The notes beneath the pieces are model-generated. The model saw nothing but the letters and a program-made list of their open reading frames with translations. It ran no database searches and was not told the origin of the DNA. The position numbers and the translations under genes are program-made. Shown in pieces: positions 35,834 through 47,799 of a stretch of 64,000 nt of DNA. The stretch covers positions 5,489,412 through 5,553,411 of the forward strand of contig NC_051102.1 of the NCBI RefSeq assembly GCF_901709675.1, written 5' to 3'. Every line of letters begins with the position of its first letter. Within the stretch, counting starts at the first letter, position 1. Source of the DNA: Syngnathus acus (taxonomy: Eukaryota > Chordata > Actinopteri > Syngnathiformes > Syngnathidae).

Positions 35834-36902
35834 TACCGTATTTTCCGCCCTAAAAGGCGCACCGGGTTATAAGGCGCACCTTCAATGAACGGCCCATTTT
35901 AAAACTTTGTCCATATATAAGGCGCACCGGATTATAAGGCGCATAAAATAGAAGCTATACTGCATCAAACTGAGGTTGACTAGGGTTGCGGTATGCATCC
36001 ACTAGCCAATAACCAACGAGCCCTCTGTAAACAATCGCGTTTCTCAAACGATCTCCTATAAAATGATCAGAACTGACTAAAGTTCGATCTAACGCATTGG
36101 TACTACTTACCTATGTTTCCCTTCCATATCGATCCGTAGATTTACTCGAAACATTAACAGAGCAGCCTATTTTGACATGAAATAGCCTGGTACGTATAGC
36201 AGCTATCGCAATAGCATTAGCCATCCGCAAAGTCTCACGAGCCTCAGCTCGCAATCTCCCATGAGCCTCAGCAAAGTGTAAACAATCGCGTTTCTCAAAC
36301 GATCTCCTATAAAATGATCGGAACTGACTAAAGTTCGATCTAACGCATTGGTACTGCTTACCTATGTTTCCCTTCCATATCGATCCGTAGATTTACTCGA
36401 AACATTAACAGAGCAGCCTATTTTGACATGAAATAGCCTGGTACGTATAGCAGCTATCGCAATAGCATTAGCCATCCGCAAAGTCTCACGAGCCTCAGCT
36501 CGCAATCTCCCATGAGCCTCAGCAAAGTGTAAACAATCGCGTTTCTCAAACGATCTCCTATAAAATGATCGGAACTGACTAAAGTTCGATCTAACGCATT
36601 GGTACTACTTACCTATGTTTCCCTTCCATATCGATCCGTAGATTTACTCGAAACATTAACAGAGCAGCCTATTTTGACATGAAATAGCCTCGCGGGTACA
36701 ATAGCTATTCGGTGACGCCCCCTGACTACAGTTGCCGTAATGTTGGGAAGCGATGCGACCTTGTAATTTACTAGTCGTACTAAAACGTACTGAAACATTT
36801 TGGCAGAGCACTGTGTACAACCAGTATGGATCAAGGCGCACTGTCGGCTTTTGAGAAAATTTTAGGTTTTTAGGTGCGCCTTTTAGGGCGGAAAATACGG
36901 TA
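35834..36902 (+). mobile_element. TIR element copy 2, 1069 bp, with internal 251-bp tandem array
   Basis: The outer 30 bases of both ends are perfect inverted repeats: TACCGTATTTTCCGCCCTAA then AAGGCGCACC. They differ from copies 1 and 3 in the same place at both ends (CGCCCTAAAA instead of CGGACTATAA). The left subterminal arm (CAATGAACGGCCCATTTTAA) and right arm (GTCGGCTTTTGAGAAAATTT) match the other two copies, but the interior is entirely different and holds 2.65 copies of a 251-bp repeat (36026-36690). There is no transposase frame. The insertion is flanked by TA, which may be the target duplication. Confidence 0.88.
36026..36690 (+). repeat. 251-bp tandem repeat, 2.65 near-identical units
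   Basis: Units begin at 36026, 36277 and 36528, each with TGTAAACAATCGCGTTTCTC; the third stops after GAAATAGCCT at 36690. By eye, units 1 and 2 differ at only two positions (GATCAGAAC/GATCGGAAC and GTACTACTT/GTACTGCTT). Unit 3 has the second unit's base at the first site and the first unit's base at the second. Each unit has a small internal repeat (CACGAGCCTCAGC / CATGAGCCTCAGC). Such low divergence means recent amplification or homogenisation. Confidence 0.95.
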
Positions 36903-37134
36903 CTTCAGAATTTGCTATGAATGGTTTCTTCACAGTGCTGATTGCATCTTCTTGAGACGACACTTTTTTTTCCACCATCAAATGCAGTTCTGACAATATT
37001 TGACTCGAAGAAAACACGCTCAGCTACAGCCTGGATTGCTTTAAACATCTTTTATCGCAAATTAGACCTACTGACTAAAAGAAAAAAATATATTTAGTGT
37101 CTGAGCAAGTCATTAATTTCTCAAACGGGAAGCC

Positions 37135-37300
37135 CACCGAGTCGTGTCGAGCTGTCAGATAAAGATCTGTCTGTTGTGTAAGCGTTGCAATAATCCGCTT
37201 GTAAATAGTTTAACGACAAATTAACATCCATCTATGAAAGGGAGATTTTCAGATGGCGATGGGCAGGGAGGCAATATTAGACAACAGATGATAGCCGTTC
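37135..37300. promoter_or_regulatory. Candidate conserved noncoding element
   Basis: Complex sequence with AGATAAAGATCT, GTTGCAATAATCC, GTTTAACGACAAATTAACATCC and GATGGCGATGGGC. The mix of GATA-type, TAATCC-type and TTAAC words without repeats is enhancer-like. Inference only. Confidence 0.25.
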
Positions 37301-37914
37301 CAAGGTAGCGTGCAGAAACCTCAGAGGCATGCATACTTTAGATCATTCACTCACTCACTCGCTTATTAAAACCCAAAACAACCGCTGACGGAACCTCCAG
37401 AGGCTTCCGGCGCCTCGATGGAAGAGTGAGCTCATGCAACATTTGTGAGACAAGACAATCGGAACGTTTGAAAGCAAAAATAAAGGGCGGGAGGGGAGGA
37501 GGGCTGTTTGCGGGACTTTGGCACTAGAAACAGGTGATGTTGGCTGAAACACTGTCGCCTCGCATTTTAGACGCTTGACGAATTCAGTCAAATTCCGTTT
37601 GTTGGACTTTGCCGCCCCGCCGGCTGTGCAAAGACCTCTGCGGTCTTGGTGGGGAAAGGGTGGAACCGTGACGGGACGCAAAACCGTAAGTTGCTTCCGC
37701 ACGTGGATGCGACCCAGAGGGGCCCGTGTGAAACAACGCAAACATGCGAGTTAACCGGCCAGTGGCCTTGGGCTAGTTTTTGCTTTATGTCTGCAAAGGG
37801 CTCGGCGGGTAAAGCAATAAAAATGTCTCACAGGGCAGGTTGAGGAATTCGTGTGAGCCTTGGCCAACATTAAAATCATTAGAACATGTCAGGGTGCAGC
37901 AGGGCTCTGAAGTT

Positions 37915-37927
37915 CCCCCCCCCCCCC
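37915..37927 (+). repeat. Poly-C run
   Basis: Thirteen consecutive C residues followed by TAAAAAA. Confidence 0.85.
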
Positions 37928-39625
37928 TAAAAAAAACATTCCTTTTTATTTTTCTTGAATCTACCCAGGATTTACTCGATTTAACCTGATGATGCAAAAA
38001 CACGTCGATGGATAAACCAGTGATGCCAAATAAACATTAAATACAACACGAGCTGTTTTTTGTTGTTTACAGTAGTTTCTGTGTATTGATTGTTCCTTTT
38101 TTTTGCTATTTTCATCGACAATGCTCACTAAGTCTGACTGGAAAGATGAGAAGAAGAAGAAAAAAAACACTTTTGATGGAAGCTCAGTGGATTCGTTTGC
38201 CCCATGTGTGTGACAAAAGACATTAAACGCACTTCAAGAAAAGTCAGCCTTGTTCAAACGTGTCAGTTTTACACCATCAATTAATAATCCAGTCAAATAT
38301 TGCCGGCAGAATACATTGGCTGCATGTTAAGTTACAAAGCGGATAGCTCATAAGGAATGCAATTAGCAGAGTTTTCTAGAGTGATCAAAACTTGAATTAA
38401 TAATTAATTAGATCTTCTGCCAAAAGTAGGTATGCGGTTACAAAGAGTGTAGGCACAATTTGAAAACTAAGATTCTGTATTATGGTTGTTTTTTTTACTT
38501 TTAGCTCTGAAGCAAAAATACTGAAGAGCACGCCCATTGCGGTTATGATAAAAATGAGACGAGCTATGTTATCATCACCAACCCTTTTAAAATCGCAGAG
38601 GAACAAGAACTCTGTGTTCTTGTCGAAACATCCTGACTATTTCGCTATTTCGGGCAAATTGTACTCTCTTTTGACTTGAGATAAAACGGAAAGCAACAAA
38701 GTAAAAAAGACTCACACATCTATATATAGAGAGTGTCTACAAAAGCACAATGGGGGGGGCGCTTGTCCCTCGGCTTCATATGTTAAGAAAAACAGGCTAC
38801 TTCTATCACCCAACGACTTGGGCATCATAAATCAGGTTCTTTCTATCTCTGGCTTTTCCAAATACCTCACAGAAGGAAGCTTAAATTGAAGATACATAGA
38901 TTGCCAGCTATGTTGCGCCAAGTACACACCTGATGTGAGTTTGTGTACGTGCGGGGGGCTGGGCAACAGGGACGACTCGACCCAATATGTGAAGAAAAGC
39001 AAAGTGATCAGCCCATCTCGGCCATAAATCAATGCCTTGGTCAACGTGGCCGAGAGCATTTTCAAACCCATTTGCAGACGATAATGCCAGCTATTCCTTT
39101 CAGCCTCAGGGACGATGTGGGGTAGGGGGGCTGTGTAGGGAGGGAGCCAGTCTCATGAATCATTAGCCTTTTAGAAGCGCCGCGGCATATATCTCACCTT
39201 AGCTGTCCATAAGGTCCCTTCTGATTCTTCCCAGAAGGAAAAAAGCAGACCAAGTGAGGGCCACGTCGACATGAAAGAGCAAAATACTGTCCTGCTTCGG
39301 CAAACAAAGCGAAAAGTAGAGCAAGGCTGTACATTTACACATTAAGCAGCCAAGAAAGAAAAAGAGCAAGCCAAGAGACACTGGTGCGCTCAATAGATTC
39401 CCCCCCACCTTTTTTATCTATTTGCACACAGAAAAGGGTAGAGGAATTAGTCAATTAGTGTCAATCGGTGACTTCTTGAGTTGTTTTTTTAAAAAATATA
39501 TATTTATAAATATTAACAATGTTAGACAAACTGGAAAACAAATATTTTTAGAGAAATGTGCTCCAAATTTTACACTAAAACTTACTAACATCTATTATGT
39601 GCTTGACAGATTTAGAAAAGGTGAG

Positions 39626-40030
39626 TACCGTATTTTCCGGACTATAAGGCGCACCGGACTATAAGGCGCACCTTCAATGAATGGCCCATTTTAAAACTTT
39701 GTCCTTATATACGGCACACCGGACTATAAGGCGCACCATGTCAGATTTTTAATCCAAATCAAATCATTCTCCATTTTATCTTTTTTATTTCAACTTCAGA
39801 TGCAACAAATTACTTTATAATCACATAATAATGATCCATAGTCTTTTTGATTCATGATTCATAGTCTTCAGCGGGCTACTTATGATTGATTTCATGACAC
39901 AATGCTTCGGGCCAGTTTACATTTAGGAATTTGGTCCATATATAAGGCGCACCGGACTATAGAGTGCACTGTCGGCTTTTGAGAAAATCTTATGTTTTTA
40001 GGTGCGCCTTGTAGTCCGGAAAATACGGTA
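39626..40030 (+). mobile_element. TIR element copy 3 (nonautonomous DNA transposon, 405 bp)
   Basis: The left end TACCGTATTTTCCGGACTAT and the right end (reverse complement) TACCGTATTTTCCGGACTAC both run on into AAGGCGCACC, with one mismatch in 30. The interior is a close relative of copy 1 (22282-22675): the words ACTTCAGATGCAACAAATTA and GTCTTTTTGATTCATGATTC are shared with at most one change. AAGGCGCACC is repeated near both ends and may be the transposase-binding site (inference). There is no open frame. The flanks give TA on both sides. Confidence 0.9.
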
Positions 40031-40429
40031 GTTGTACTAGGTTTTTTTTTTGTGTCTTATAACATTGTTGAATAAAATGGAGCTGCATTAATTTCTGTCT
40101 CAATGCTGAGTACAATACGTCTGAAGCGACAAAAAAAATGTACTCGCGTTGTAGTCAAGACAACGCAAACAGACGTTAGCTAGGTCTTGTGAGTACCACC
40201 GGGACCCAAGCGAGACTAAGACTCTTGGAACACTCGGTATTGTAATGCCCTTACCTTGAGGTGAGATGCACATTGTTACCCAACTACCACTTAAAGAGAC
40301 TGCAAAGTAATAAGCTTCCCCACTCGAGTTGAAAACGAGCGTCCTTTAAAGGCATTACAGGTCCGACCGCAGTGCCAGTAAAATTGGGCGTTTTACTTCA
40401 AAGTTCACGCTCGATACACTTCGAGTGGG

Positions 40430-40870
40430 TTCGCACTTAATTAAATACTCCACGGAGTAAAGTGTGCCTGTAAATACTAAATGAATTAATCCCATCGCTC
40501 GTCGGAATGATGCAAACAACATCGACTCGAGACGTTGGCAAAAATGTCATTCAGCCGTAATGCTTCCTTCCCGTTCCGATAATAGGAACGTCATGAATAA
40601 ATGTCTCTCAATAAAAATGAAGCGAGGTACCTGCGCGCGTTCTCAAATCAAATTTCATGCTTTTTAAACCCCAGCCTTGAAAATCAAGAGTCTATGTTCA
40701 AAGCATGAAAGTGCACATTAGCACGGCAGGCAGAGATGTTTGACACCAATCACCATATTTATGAGTACGATGACATTCCAGTGCGAGGGAATGTCGTCTA
40801 TGAGCGTGACACTGACCAAAGGCCGTCTGGAATTTAATGAGAAAAAATAGTTTCATACATGTAATGGAGG
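40430..40870. promoter_or_regulatory. Candidate conserved noncoding element
   Basis: Starts with an 8-bp palindrome TTAATTAA (40437-40444), then GAATTAATCCC (about 40484), ATAGGAACGTCATGAATAAA, TTTTTAAACCCC and CATATTTATGAG. It has no repeats or open frame. The TAATCC word is an OTX/bicoid-type site. Enhancer status is inferred from appearance only. Confidence 0.3.
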
Positions 40871-41574
40871 CACAAACTTTGGACTTAGTTTCTGTTTCAG
40901 GCTGAATAAATTACCATAGAAATATATGTCGGTGAGTTTAAGTATTGATGAATTAAGTTCACATCCAAAAGTGTGGCAGCAATTTGAAAGCTGGACTTGA
41001 AAGAGTTCGAATCGAAAATACACACATACCAAGATGAATAGCAGCTCATTTTATCAATTCAGTAGCGAGGCACGTTTGCAGATAAGAGGGGGGAAAAAAA
41101 TTAAAAAAGTGAAATGTTACTGCTGGTGGACAAATTGAATCTCACTGTCAAATATTTGGCTTGTTCAGTCACCACAACAACATCAGCTTTAGCTGCAAAT
41201 GGCCATTCCAAGTAGAGTTTAAAACAAATGCACGAAATATCTCACATCCCGTCTGTGCTCGTCGACAATGAATATCCTATAAATTCAATTTAACTTTGAA
41301 AAAGTCCAAAGTATTTGCCCATACAGCCCTGTGACCTCACACTACGATATTCCATTAACTTTCCACGTGCAGTCAGGGACGTTTCCACCATATTTCAGCT
41401 CCACACTTCTTTTGTCACCTTGAAATGTATTCATCACAAAGGATATGCTGATAATGTGCAAAGGCGTGCGGGACGGTCATTTATAATATGAAAGGCGGTA
41501 TTTAGCCGCCACCAGAACAAGTCAACATGCCGACACCGCATTCAAAGCCAGTTCATTTGATGTTTTCCTATTTA

Positions 41575-41700
41575 TGTTACGCGGCGATAAGAGTGGAACG
41601 GTATAAAGCCAGGTCATTGACGTGTAAAGTATTGCGGATTTAGTCTTATCGCAATAGCTATGATTAATTCCTCTACCAGAAAACAAGGCCGACTTACAGC
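41575..41700. promoter_or_regulatory. Candidate conserved noncoding element
   Basis: Contains GCGGCGATAAGAGTGG, TTGCGGATTTAGTCTTATCG and GCTATGATTAATTCC. The GATAAG and CTTATC words (about 41586 and 41644) face each other. Weak inference of a regulatory module. Confidence 0.2.
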
Positions 41701-42999
41701 ATACAACTCTGTCTTTTCAAAGATATTTTCATCGTAGCGAGAGGACTAGCGTGTAGAGATCTTCGCCAAGGTCAAACAAAACCTGATCAATAAGACACTG
41801 GAATGAAAAACACAAATTCAGTCAACTATCCTCCCATCCAATACGAGTCGTTGACAGGCAAATTTCCAAACGGCTTCTTCTTTGGCTATTGTTAGCTTGA
41901 GCTACATCGATCTGTGTATGGTTAATGTATAGTATTTAAATGCATAATAATAGCATCTGTGCGAGGACGCATGAAAGTAATTATGGCTTCCAATGACAAA
42001 TGGATACCTAAGAGCTGCAATCACCCTTTTATGGTCCGCTTGTTGTCACACGTCGGCGTCATTCAAAGACTAACGGCTAATTTATCCGCTTCGTTGTGAC
42101 CCGCGTTTAAACATTGAGACTTTGGTTGGGTGAAATATTTTTTTGTTGATCATCTGCTCAAAATAGTGTTCAAAATTAACGCTTACTGCTTTACCGAGAC
42201 AAAATATTGGTGATTGGTGCTAAAAGAACATTTCCGCCAGTCAACGGTCCCGTTGTTAAAAATAAGATTGTCATCATACAGCGAGGATACGGAAGAGGCG
42301 CATGTAAACAGGGCGGGATTGAAATAAACAAGCCTGTCTTTATCGGCGTGATGCATTGCCTGACCATGAGCTGTCGTGTGACATGATGCGATGCTGTCAA
42401 CGCTAATGATCTCTGACGGCATTACAGCGCTGTCAGGAGGACACAGTCGGCACTCAAAGCCAAGGCCCCCGGTTGTGAGGGACCTGTCATCTCTCTTCCT
42501 CGCCGCCAAACGCTCCCACTCCTTTAAACTCCTTTTTATCCGCCGCATCAGCGGAGACTGCAAGGCGCGCACTTTCTCGTCGTCAGCTACGCCGCTACTG
42601 GCTGATCAACAATGTTTTTGCTCGTGCGCCAAATAAGGTGATAAGAAGGCGGTCCGTTGCCAAGTGTAGCGAGGCGATGTTCGCTTGGGCTGTCAGTCAG
42701 TACGTCCTGACAAAGTTCCTCGATACTTCACTCCAATTCTTCACCGTCAGCGTGATTTGCACAATTGACGGAGCACTACAATATTAGCCTCCCATTATCT
42801 ATCGACTTAATATTTGAGCCAGAACTAGAAATAGTGAAGACACAAAATGGGAGATTTTTTTCTCTGTATGTGTGGAATTTTGTGCTTATTACGGGTGTGC
42901 AGTGTGCTCAAAAAAAAAAGTGTATAAAATGAATGACAATTTTCTATTCTTTTCATTTCTACTTCATGATTGTAAAATGACCACCAAAGGCAGCCAATA

Positions 43000-43059
43000 C
43001 CTTGAAATAAGGCTGGTATCGGTACCAATACCTAGTATCGGTATTCGCGCCCATCCCTA
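43000..43059 (-). mobile_element. hAT-type terminal fragment (TAGGGATGGGC end)
   Basis: On the minus strand from 43059: TAGGGATGGGCGCGAATACC, then GATACTAGGTATTGGTACCG. Elements opening with TAGGGATGGGC followed by runs of GATACCGATAC words are common in fish and belong to the hAT superfamily as far as I recall. The other end was not found. Confidence 0.55.
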
Positions 43060-43500
43060 ATCATAAAGAACTTTGTTAATTCAGAAGTGCATATCAAACT
43101 CGTGGCCTTTTGCAATAATCAATACCCAAGGAGGCCTCAATTTCAAAAAGGTCAGCCACCTCCGCAATTAATTCTGCCGTGAGAAATTGCTGTTAGCTTA
43201 ACATTCCGTAGCCGGCCAACCCGCAGAACCGACGCCTTGCTGGTGGCAGCCGAGTAGCTTATGCCTCAAGTCACATTCATCAACAATTAATTCCACACAA
43301 TTGAGCAAATCCTTAACAACCAATTAATCGATTACCGTGGCCGTTCCTTGCGGCGGCAAAACATGAAATCCCATTTATCTGCAAAAGCCCTAACAATCTC
43401 TGAGAGGGAAATTGGACGTCTGTGCCGCCACAAATGTAGCCACGGTGATTATGGGAGTTTGGGGGTCATTTTAAATGTCACAAAGCTGTGAGTGATGAAG
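43060..43500. promoter_or_regulatory. Candidate conserved noncoding element with three CAATTAAT sites
   Basis: The octamer CAATTAAT occurs at 43165, 43284 and 43321, the last continuing as CAATTAATCGATTACC. Additional words include GCAATAATCAATACC, ACAATTGAGC and GGTGATTATGGG. This is the densest homeodomain-type cluster in the window and sits in complex sequence with no open frame. Strong enhancer appearance, but conservation is untested. Confidence 0.35.
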
Positions 43501-43699
43501 GGAGACGCCGGAAAGAAGTGTCTGCACGCATCGATTTGCTATGCGCTGCGGCTAATGTAGCGTGCTGCTAATGAAAATGGAGAATCGGTGGCTGAGCTCG
43601 CTGTGACAATCGGCTCATTGCTCATCGCAGACAACGGTTAATCTGCATCGCTTGTGCGTGCGTGTTTGTGTGTGTGTGTCACATTCGCACTTGCATATT

Positions 43700-43990
43700 T
43701 GATGAAGGCTGTACGCGTGACATTTAAGTTGGGCCTCATAAAGACAGCGGACTGTTTGACCTTATGTGATATTCAGCATCCGTCCAGGTAGAGTCTGTTT
43801 ATTTGTGTGCAAATTTAATCAGGCGCTAACTTGAAAGGAGCCGCTGGGCGAGGACCAAAACAAAACCAAAGAGGCCAGCGAGTGTGTATGAAAAATGAGC
43901 GTGCACAATTGCTGACTTGGCAATTACTGTAGACACGAGAATGTTTGGCCTTTAATGAGTCATAAAAACCTCACTTATGCATTACTGTGC
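43700..43990. promoter_or_regulatory. Candidate conserved noncoding element
   Basis: Complex sequence with GTGACATTTAAGTTGG, TTTGACCTTATGTG, TGCAAATTTAATCAGG and TTTAATGAGTCATAAAAACC (an AP-1-like TGAGTCA near 43955). It is separated from the preceding block by a GTGTGTGTGTGTC patch at about 43665. Inference only. Confidence 0.28.
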
Positions 43991-44849
43991 ATCATCATTA
44001 TTTCATTCCGTAATCATTATTTTACACGGCTGGCGGAGAGCCAGTATCATGATCAATTTTACTCAAACCCTCAACGTTCTAAAACAAAAAAAAAAGGAGA
44101 ACATAGCGTGTTACGTCTCATCTGAAGCGGTTTCTCTGTGGGATAGCGCCAAACAAAAGCACCCTCGAATTTACACAATGCGGCGAAAACAAGCAATTAT
44201 GCCACAGTGTCAAAAACAAGAGGGATCACTTGAGCTAAACAAGCACACCGACGTATTGTTCAAATGGCATTCGGGTAAATAGACGCACAGAACGTTTGCG
44301 TTTGTGCGCCGTTATTAGCTCAAGCAAGCGGAGCTGAAGGATGCCTTAGACATTGTTAGCCGTACAACGCTGTCACTTTTCTTTTGTTGTCAAACTAGCA
44401 TTTCCGGCCAATGCTAGGATTTAAGATGGCAGTTAAAAAAATTCATTTCCAGTTTGACAGCTAAACACGTTAAGCTACAACGCTAAGATTGTTTTACTCA
44501 AACTTTGTTAAAAGATAATGAACTGTACTCTTAATTTTTGAAAAAAAATCAAGTTCTCTGGAAATTTTTAGTGCATTGAAGTGGCCGTTCTAACCTGACT
44601 AGCATTTTGACAGACATTTTTGAGAAACGTCAAGTTTTGAGTTTATGCTATCATTGCCTCTCGTTTTTAAACATTAGCATTTTCACCTAACAATTGTTTT
44701 GCCATAAAACATGCTGCTCATACTTACTCCATCAAAGCTTGCTTGCATGCATGCTGTTGCCTACATCATATATTTATGAATCAAGCAGTACAAAAAATAA
44801 AAACGAGTCAGCGAGTTCAGGGAAGCCTTGCTCGGCACGAGGTTAATTC

Positions 44850-45130
44850 CTCTCCTAATACCGCTGAAATGAATCACCCTTTTCCTAATCCACTATGACA
44901 TATGGATCATCAGCACATTAATTCATAAATGATTGGATTTTGCAGGCGATTTGTTAGAGTCGCTTACAAACTTGATTACAGGTGGAACAAACGTCCACCG
45001 TTCACGGATTCCTCATCAAGGAGAAATTGCGTTGGTGAAAAGTTGGCGTTGGAGGAGAAGCGAGGCCTTCCGACGGGCCCTCGATAATATCGTGTTTTTC
45101 CTCAAGCCGCTTCCTCCGTATGCCTAATCG
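44850..45130. promoter_or_regulatory. Candidate conserved noncoding element
   Basis: Contains GGTTAATTCC, TTTTCCTAATCC, CATATGGATCATC, ACATTAATTCATAAATGATT (44915-44934) and AACTTGATTACAGGTGG. Clustered TAAT cores with an E-box (CATATG, CAGGTG) are enhancer-like. A 64-codon frame (44933-45127) overlaps but shows no domain. Confidence 0.3.
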
Positions 45131-46167
45131 CCACCTTGCCGACGGACAACTCTTCTTTAATGAGAAACAGACAGAATTGATTAACACTTAACCTCGCAAT
45201 GTCGTCGTCCACGCTCAGCAAAAAACAACACGGTCGGCAGTCAAGCTCGGAGGAAAACAAGATACTTCTTAGGTCTGTTTCCACTTTTTGCCTCATTGCA
45301 GGGGTGCCCTATAAAAACCGCTGGTGTAAATGGTTGATAATGCCACCAGCGGAGTCTTGAATGAGAGCTGGTTTCAATCAGCAGTCAAATTGCTCCCGCA
45401 TTACCCTCGACAAGAGCAGTAAATCACTGCCTCCATGCCGCTGACGTCAAAGAGCGAGCGAGCCCCACCAAACAGAACCCTCTCCCTATCCGGGGATCCT
45501 AAACAGGGCAGCAGCTTTATCAGCTGTCTAAATCGGAATATTTCATGCGGTAATCTATTATGTGGGTCGGAATCACAAGTGGACTCAACTAGAGCTTGTG
45601 GCTTGCTACCAAGCGTCAATCCCTTCATAGCTCCAGTTCTGGTTAAAAACAGGCCTTGGGTTGTCCGTGCCAACGCCCCACCCAAAGAGTTGGCGATCCC
45701 ACCCACCACAAACCAACAAAACCTCTCATTAGAGAGAGCCGGGGGGCCTTGAAATGACCAAGAATTTACCAGTAGGGAACAAATGGGAGTTGGCCATGCC
45801 CGACGGTTTCTCACCGTGTGGGCCCACTGAGTAGATTGACCTACTCCCCCACACCCCGGCCTGATATCGCCAAGCCCGGATGAGGAGGCCGAGGCAGATG
45901 CTCTGGCGGGCAGCCCGGGCCGAGCCTTCTAGGAAATAACCCTTCGCAAGCGGCTCACAAGTGGCGTGCGCGTAATCAGGTCAGCGAGCAACAGATGCAT
46001 TTGGGAAGCAACGGGTTCAAAGTCTGACTGGGCTGGAGACAAAAGGTTAAGGCTGAAGATAATCACTCTGCTTTCATGAAGGACTACAGAGTAATTCATG
46101 TTAAGAGGCTAAAATCAGAGGGTAATTTTAAGATAAACAACGGCTCGAACTGATTACTTGATGAAAA

Positions 46168-46229
46168 TACCGTAGTTGTCGATTAACCTCGATTAGTTGT
46201 CGATTCGTCGATTCATTTTGACACCTCTA
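46168..46229 (-). mobile_element. hAT-type terminal fragment (TAGAGGTGTCAAAATGAATCG end)
   Basis: On the minus strand from 46229: TAGAGGTGTCAAAATGAATC, then GACGAATCGACAACTAATCG. Fish hAT ends of the type TAGGGGTGTCAAAATGAATC with ATCGA-rich subterminal repeats are familiar. Here only about 60 bp remains. Confidence 0.55.
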
Positions 46230-47396
46230 AATATAAATGCATCCTCAAGTAAGTAAAGTGGCCAATTGAGTACTGCAATGTACTGTAAGCATGCATTCGC
46301 TGAAAATTCAACTGTTTCCTTTTAAGTGTCAGCCAACAACAATCATTCACGCATTCAGCAAGTCCTCAGCAGGCTGCCAAGCAAACAAATAATAACCTCC
46401 CGATTCCTCGACAGCAACTCTAAAGCTTGAGCCACAACGCCTACTTTGAGCCATTAGCAACTACCAACATCCCACAAAACGTCTGCATCAACACAGCGTG
46501 CCGTAATAAAAAGCAAAACGATCACGAGGGGGGGAAAAGAAATTTAATTTCTGCGGCATAGCGCACTGGAGGATTACATGGTGGAATATTTGGCCACCGT
46601 ATAACAACATCCAAATAGCACCAGCTGCCTGCGCAATGTTTTACAGTAGACTGAGGCCTCGTATGGCGCTTGTAATGTAGTCAGCAGAACACAGCGGTAG
46701 GACAGCTTGATAACAAAGTGCCACCATGAATCTAAATGACAATGCACCATTTTGTCTCGCAGGAACTCAAGGTTAAGCGGGGCACGCGGAGTGCGCTTGG
46801 TCTTTAAATCCGACATCCTGAAGTGTTTCGAACTGGTTTCAAAATGATTCGAGAAGACGGCGTATCGGTCGTCTGTGGGCTTTGAATGCTAATGCTAAAA
46901 ACAGTGCTAACAGAAGTAGAAATGTACTTCTTTTTAATTTCACCACAGAGCTCTGAAGAGATCCAATTTATTAGGTTTTCTTTTCCTCTTGAGGCTATCA
47001 TGATGCACATCCAAATTGCATCACATGATCCAAAGAGTGTGAATCATGCCCCAAGTGGAATCAACATGCCATGCCTTTTGCGGACAGTAGACGTTAGGTC
47101 ACCCATTTGAAACAGGCTAAGCCCAGCTTTCAGAATCCCGCACAAGCAGCCGAGGCCTTGCTTTGTTTTTTCTTCTTCTTCTTTTTAGATGCATCTGACG
47201 CAATTTCAAGAAACTATAAAGCTACACTCTCCTCTATTGATGTCTGCATGATGTTGGCGAGACCATCCGGGTTTCGACTATGGGGATGATTCCGCATGCA
47301 ACCTGCAAGATTGCCATGCAGCACACCGCGGGCATCGCTCTAAAACCTTCCCGTGTGCATCGAAAAACACCCCCCTTCCTCTTCATCCTCCCCTTT

Positions 47397-47418
47397 CTCC
47401 TCCTCCTCCTCCTCCTCC
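47397..47418 (+). repeat. (CTC)n / (TCC)n microsatellite
   Basis: Twenty-two bases of uninterrupted CTC repeat inside a longer pyrimidine tract (about 47372-47432). Confidence 0.9.
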
Positions 47419-47799
47419 ATCCTCTTCTTTTCCCAGATTGGATCCAGCCTTGAGGATCGCTGTGGGCTATCACTACTGAGCTTCTATCTATGCATCAGCA
47501 CAATTATAGACAAAAGAACAAGTGAAGGCATTGTGGTGGTGATTGACAGGTGTCAGCAACATTCACAGCTTCTTCTTGATGCATGTGACGTCACGACTGC
47601 GGGCATGCACGCGCACTCACATCCACAATCACACACTTTTAATGAACAAGACGACGACACGTTTCACAACATTGGATAAACCATTGTGGCTCTTTATATA
47701 TTTATCTGTTTGTTTATTTATTTTAAATCCTGAGCAGGCTACGTCATTAACGGCTTGCTTATTAAACTCATTGGGCGAATATTCCGTTTTATTTTTTTC

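Larger units (their letters stand above)
36903..39625. other. Noncoding stretch between two TIR elements
   Basis: No gene was recognised; the longest frame is 128 codons (37355-37741, minus), without domain. It contains a C run at 37915-37927 and an AAGAAGAAG patch near 38150. The part at 37135-37300 looks like a complex regulatory block and is listed separately. Confidence 0.55.
40031..47799. other. Long noncoding stretch rich in AT-core regulatory-looking motifs
   Basis: No gene was recognised over 7.8 kb. Frames of 129 (42183-42572) and 137 codons (45401-45814), both minus, show no domains. Two hAT end fragments (43000-43059, 46168-46229) are listed separately. Much of the rest is complex, single-copy-looking sequence with frequent TAATTA/CAATTAAT words (blocks listed separately). 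A (CTC)n run at 47397-47418 and a CTTCTTCTTC patch at about 47170 lie near the end. Confidence 0.5.

Noticed and set aside
36026-36690. 251-bp repeats as a CRISPR-like or coding repeat array
   Set aside because: Units are directly adjacent with no unique spacers, stops occur in the frames, and the array sits inside a DNA transposon in a eukaryotic genome.
45299-45310. CAGGGGTGCCC as a hAT terminus
   Set aside because: The match is too short and no subterminal words of the family follow.
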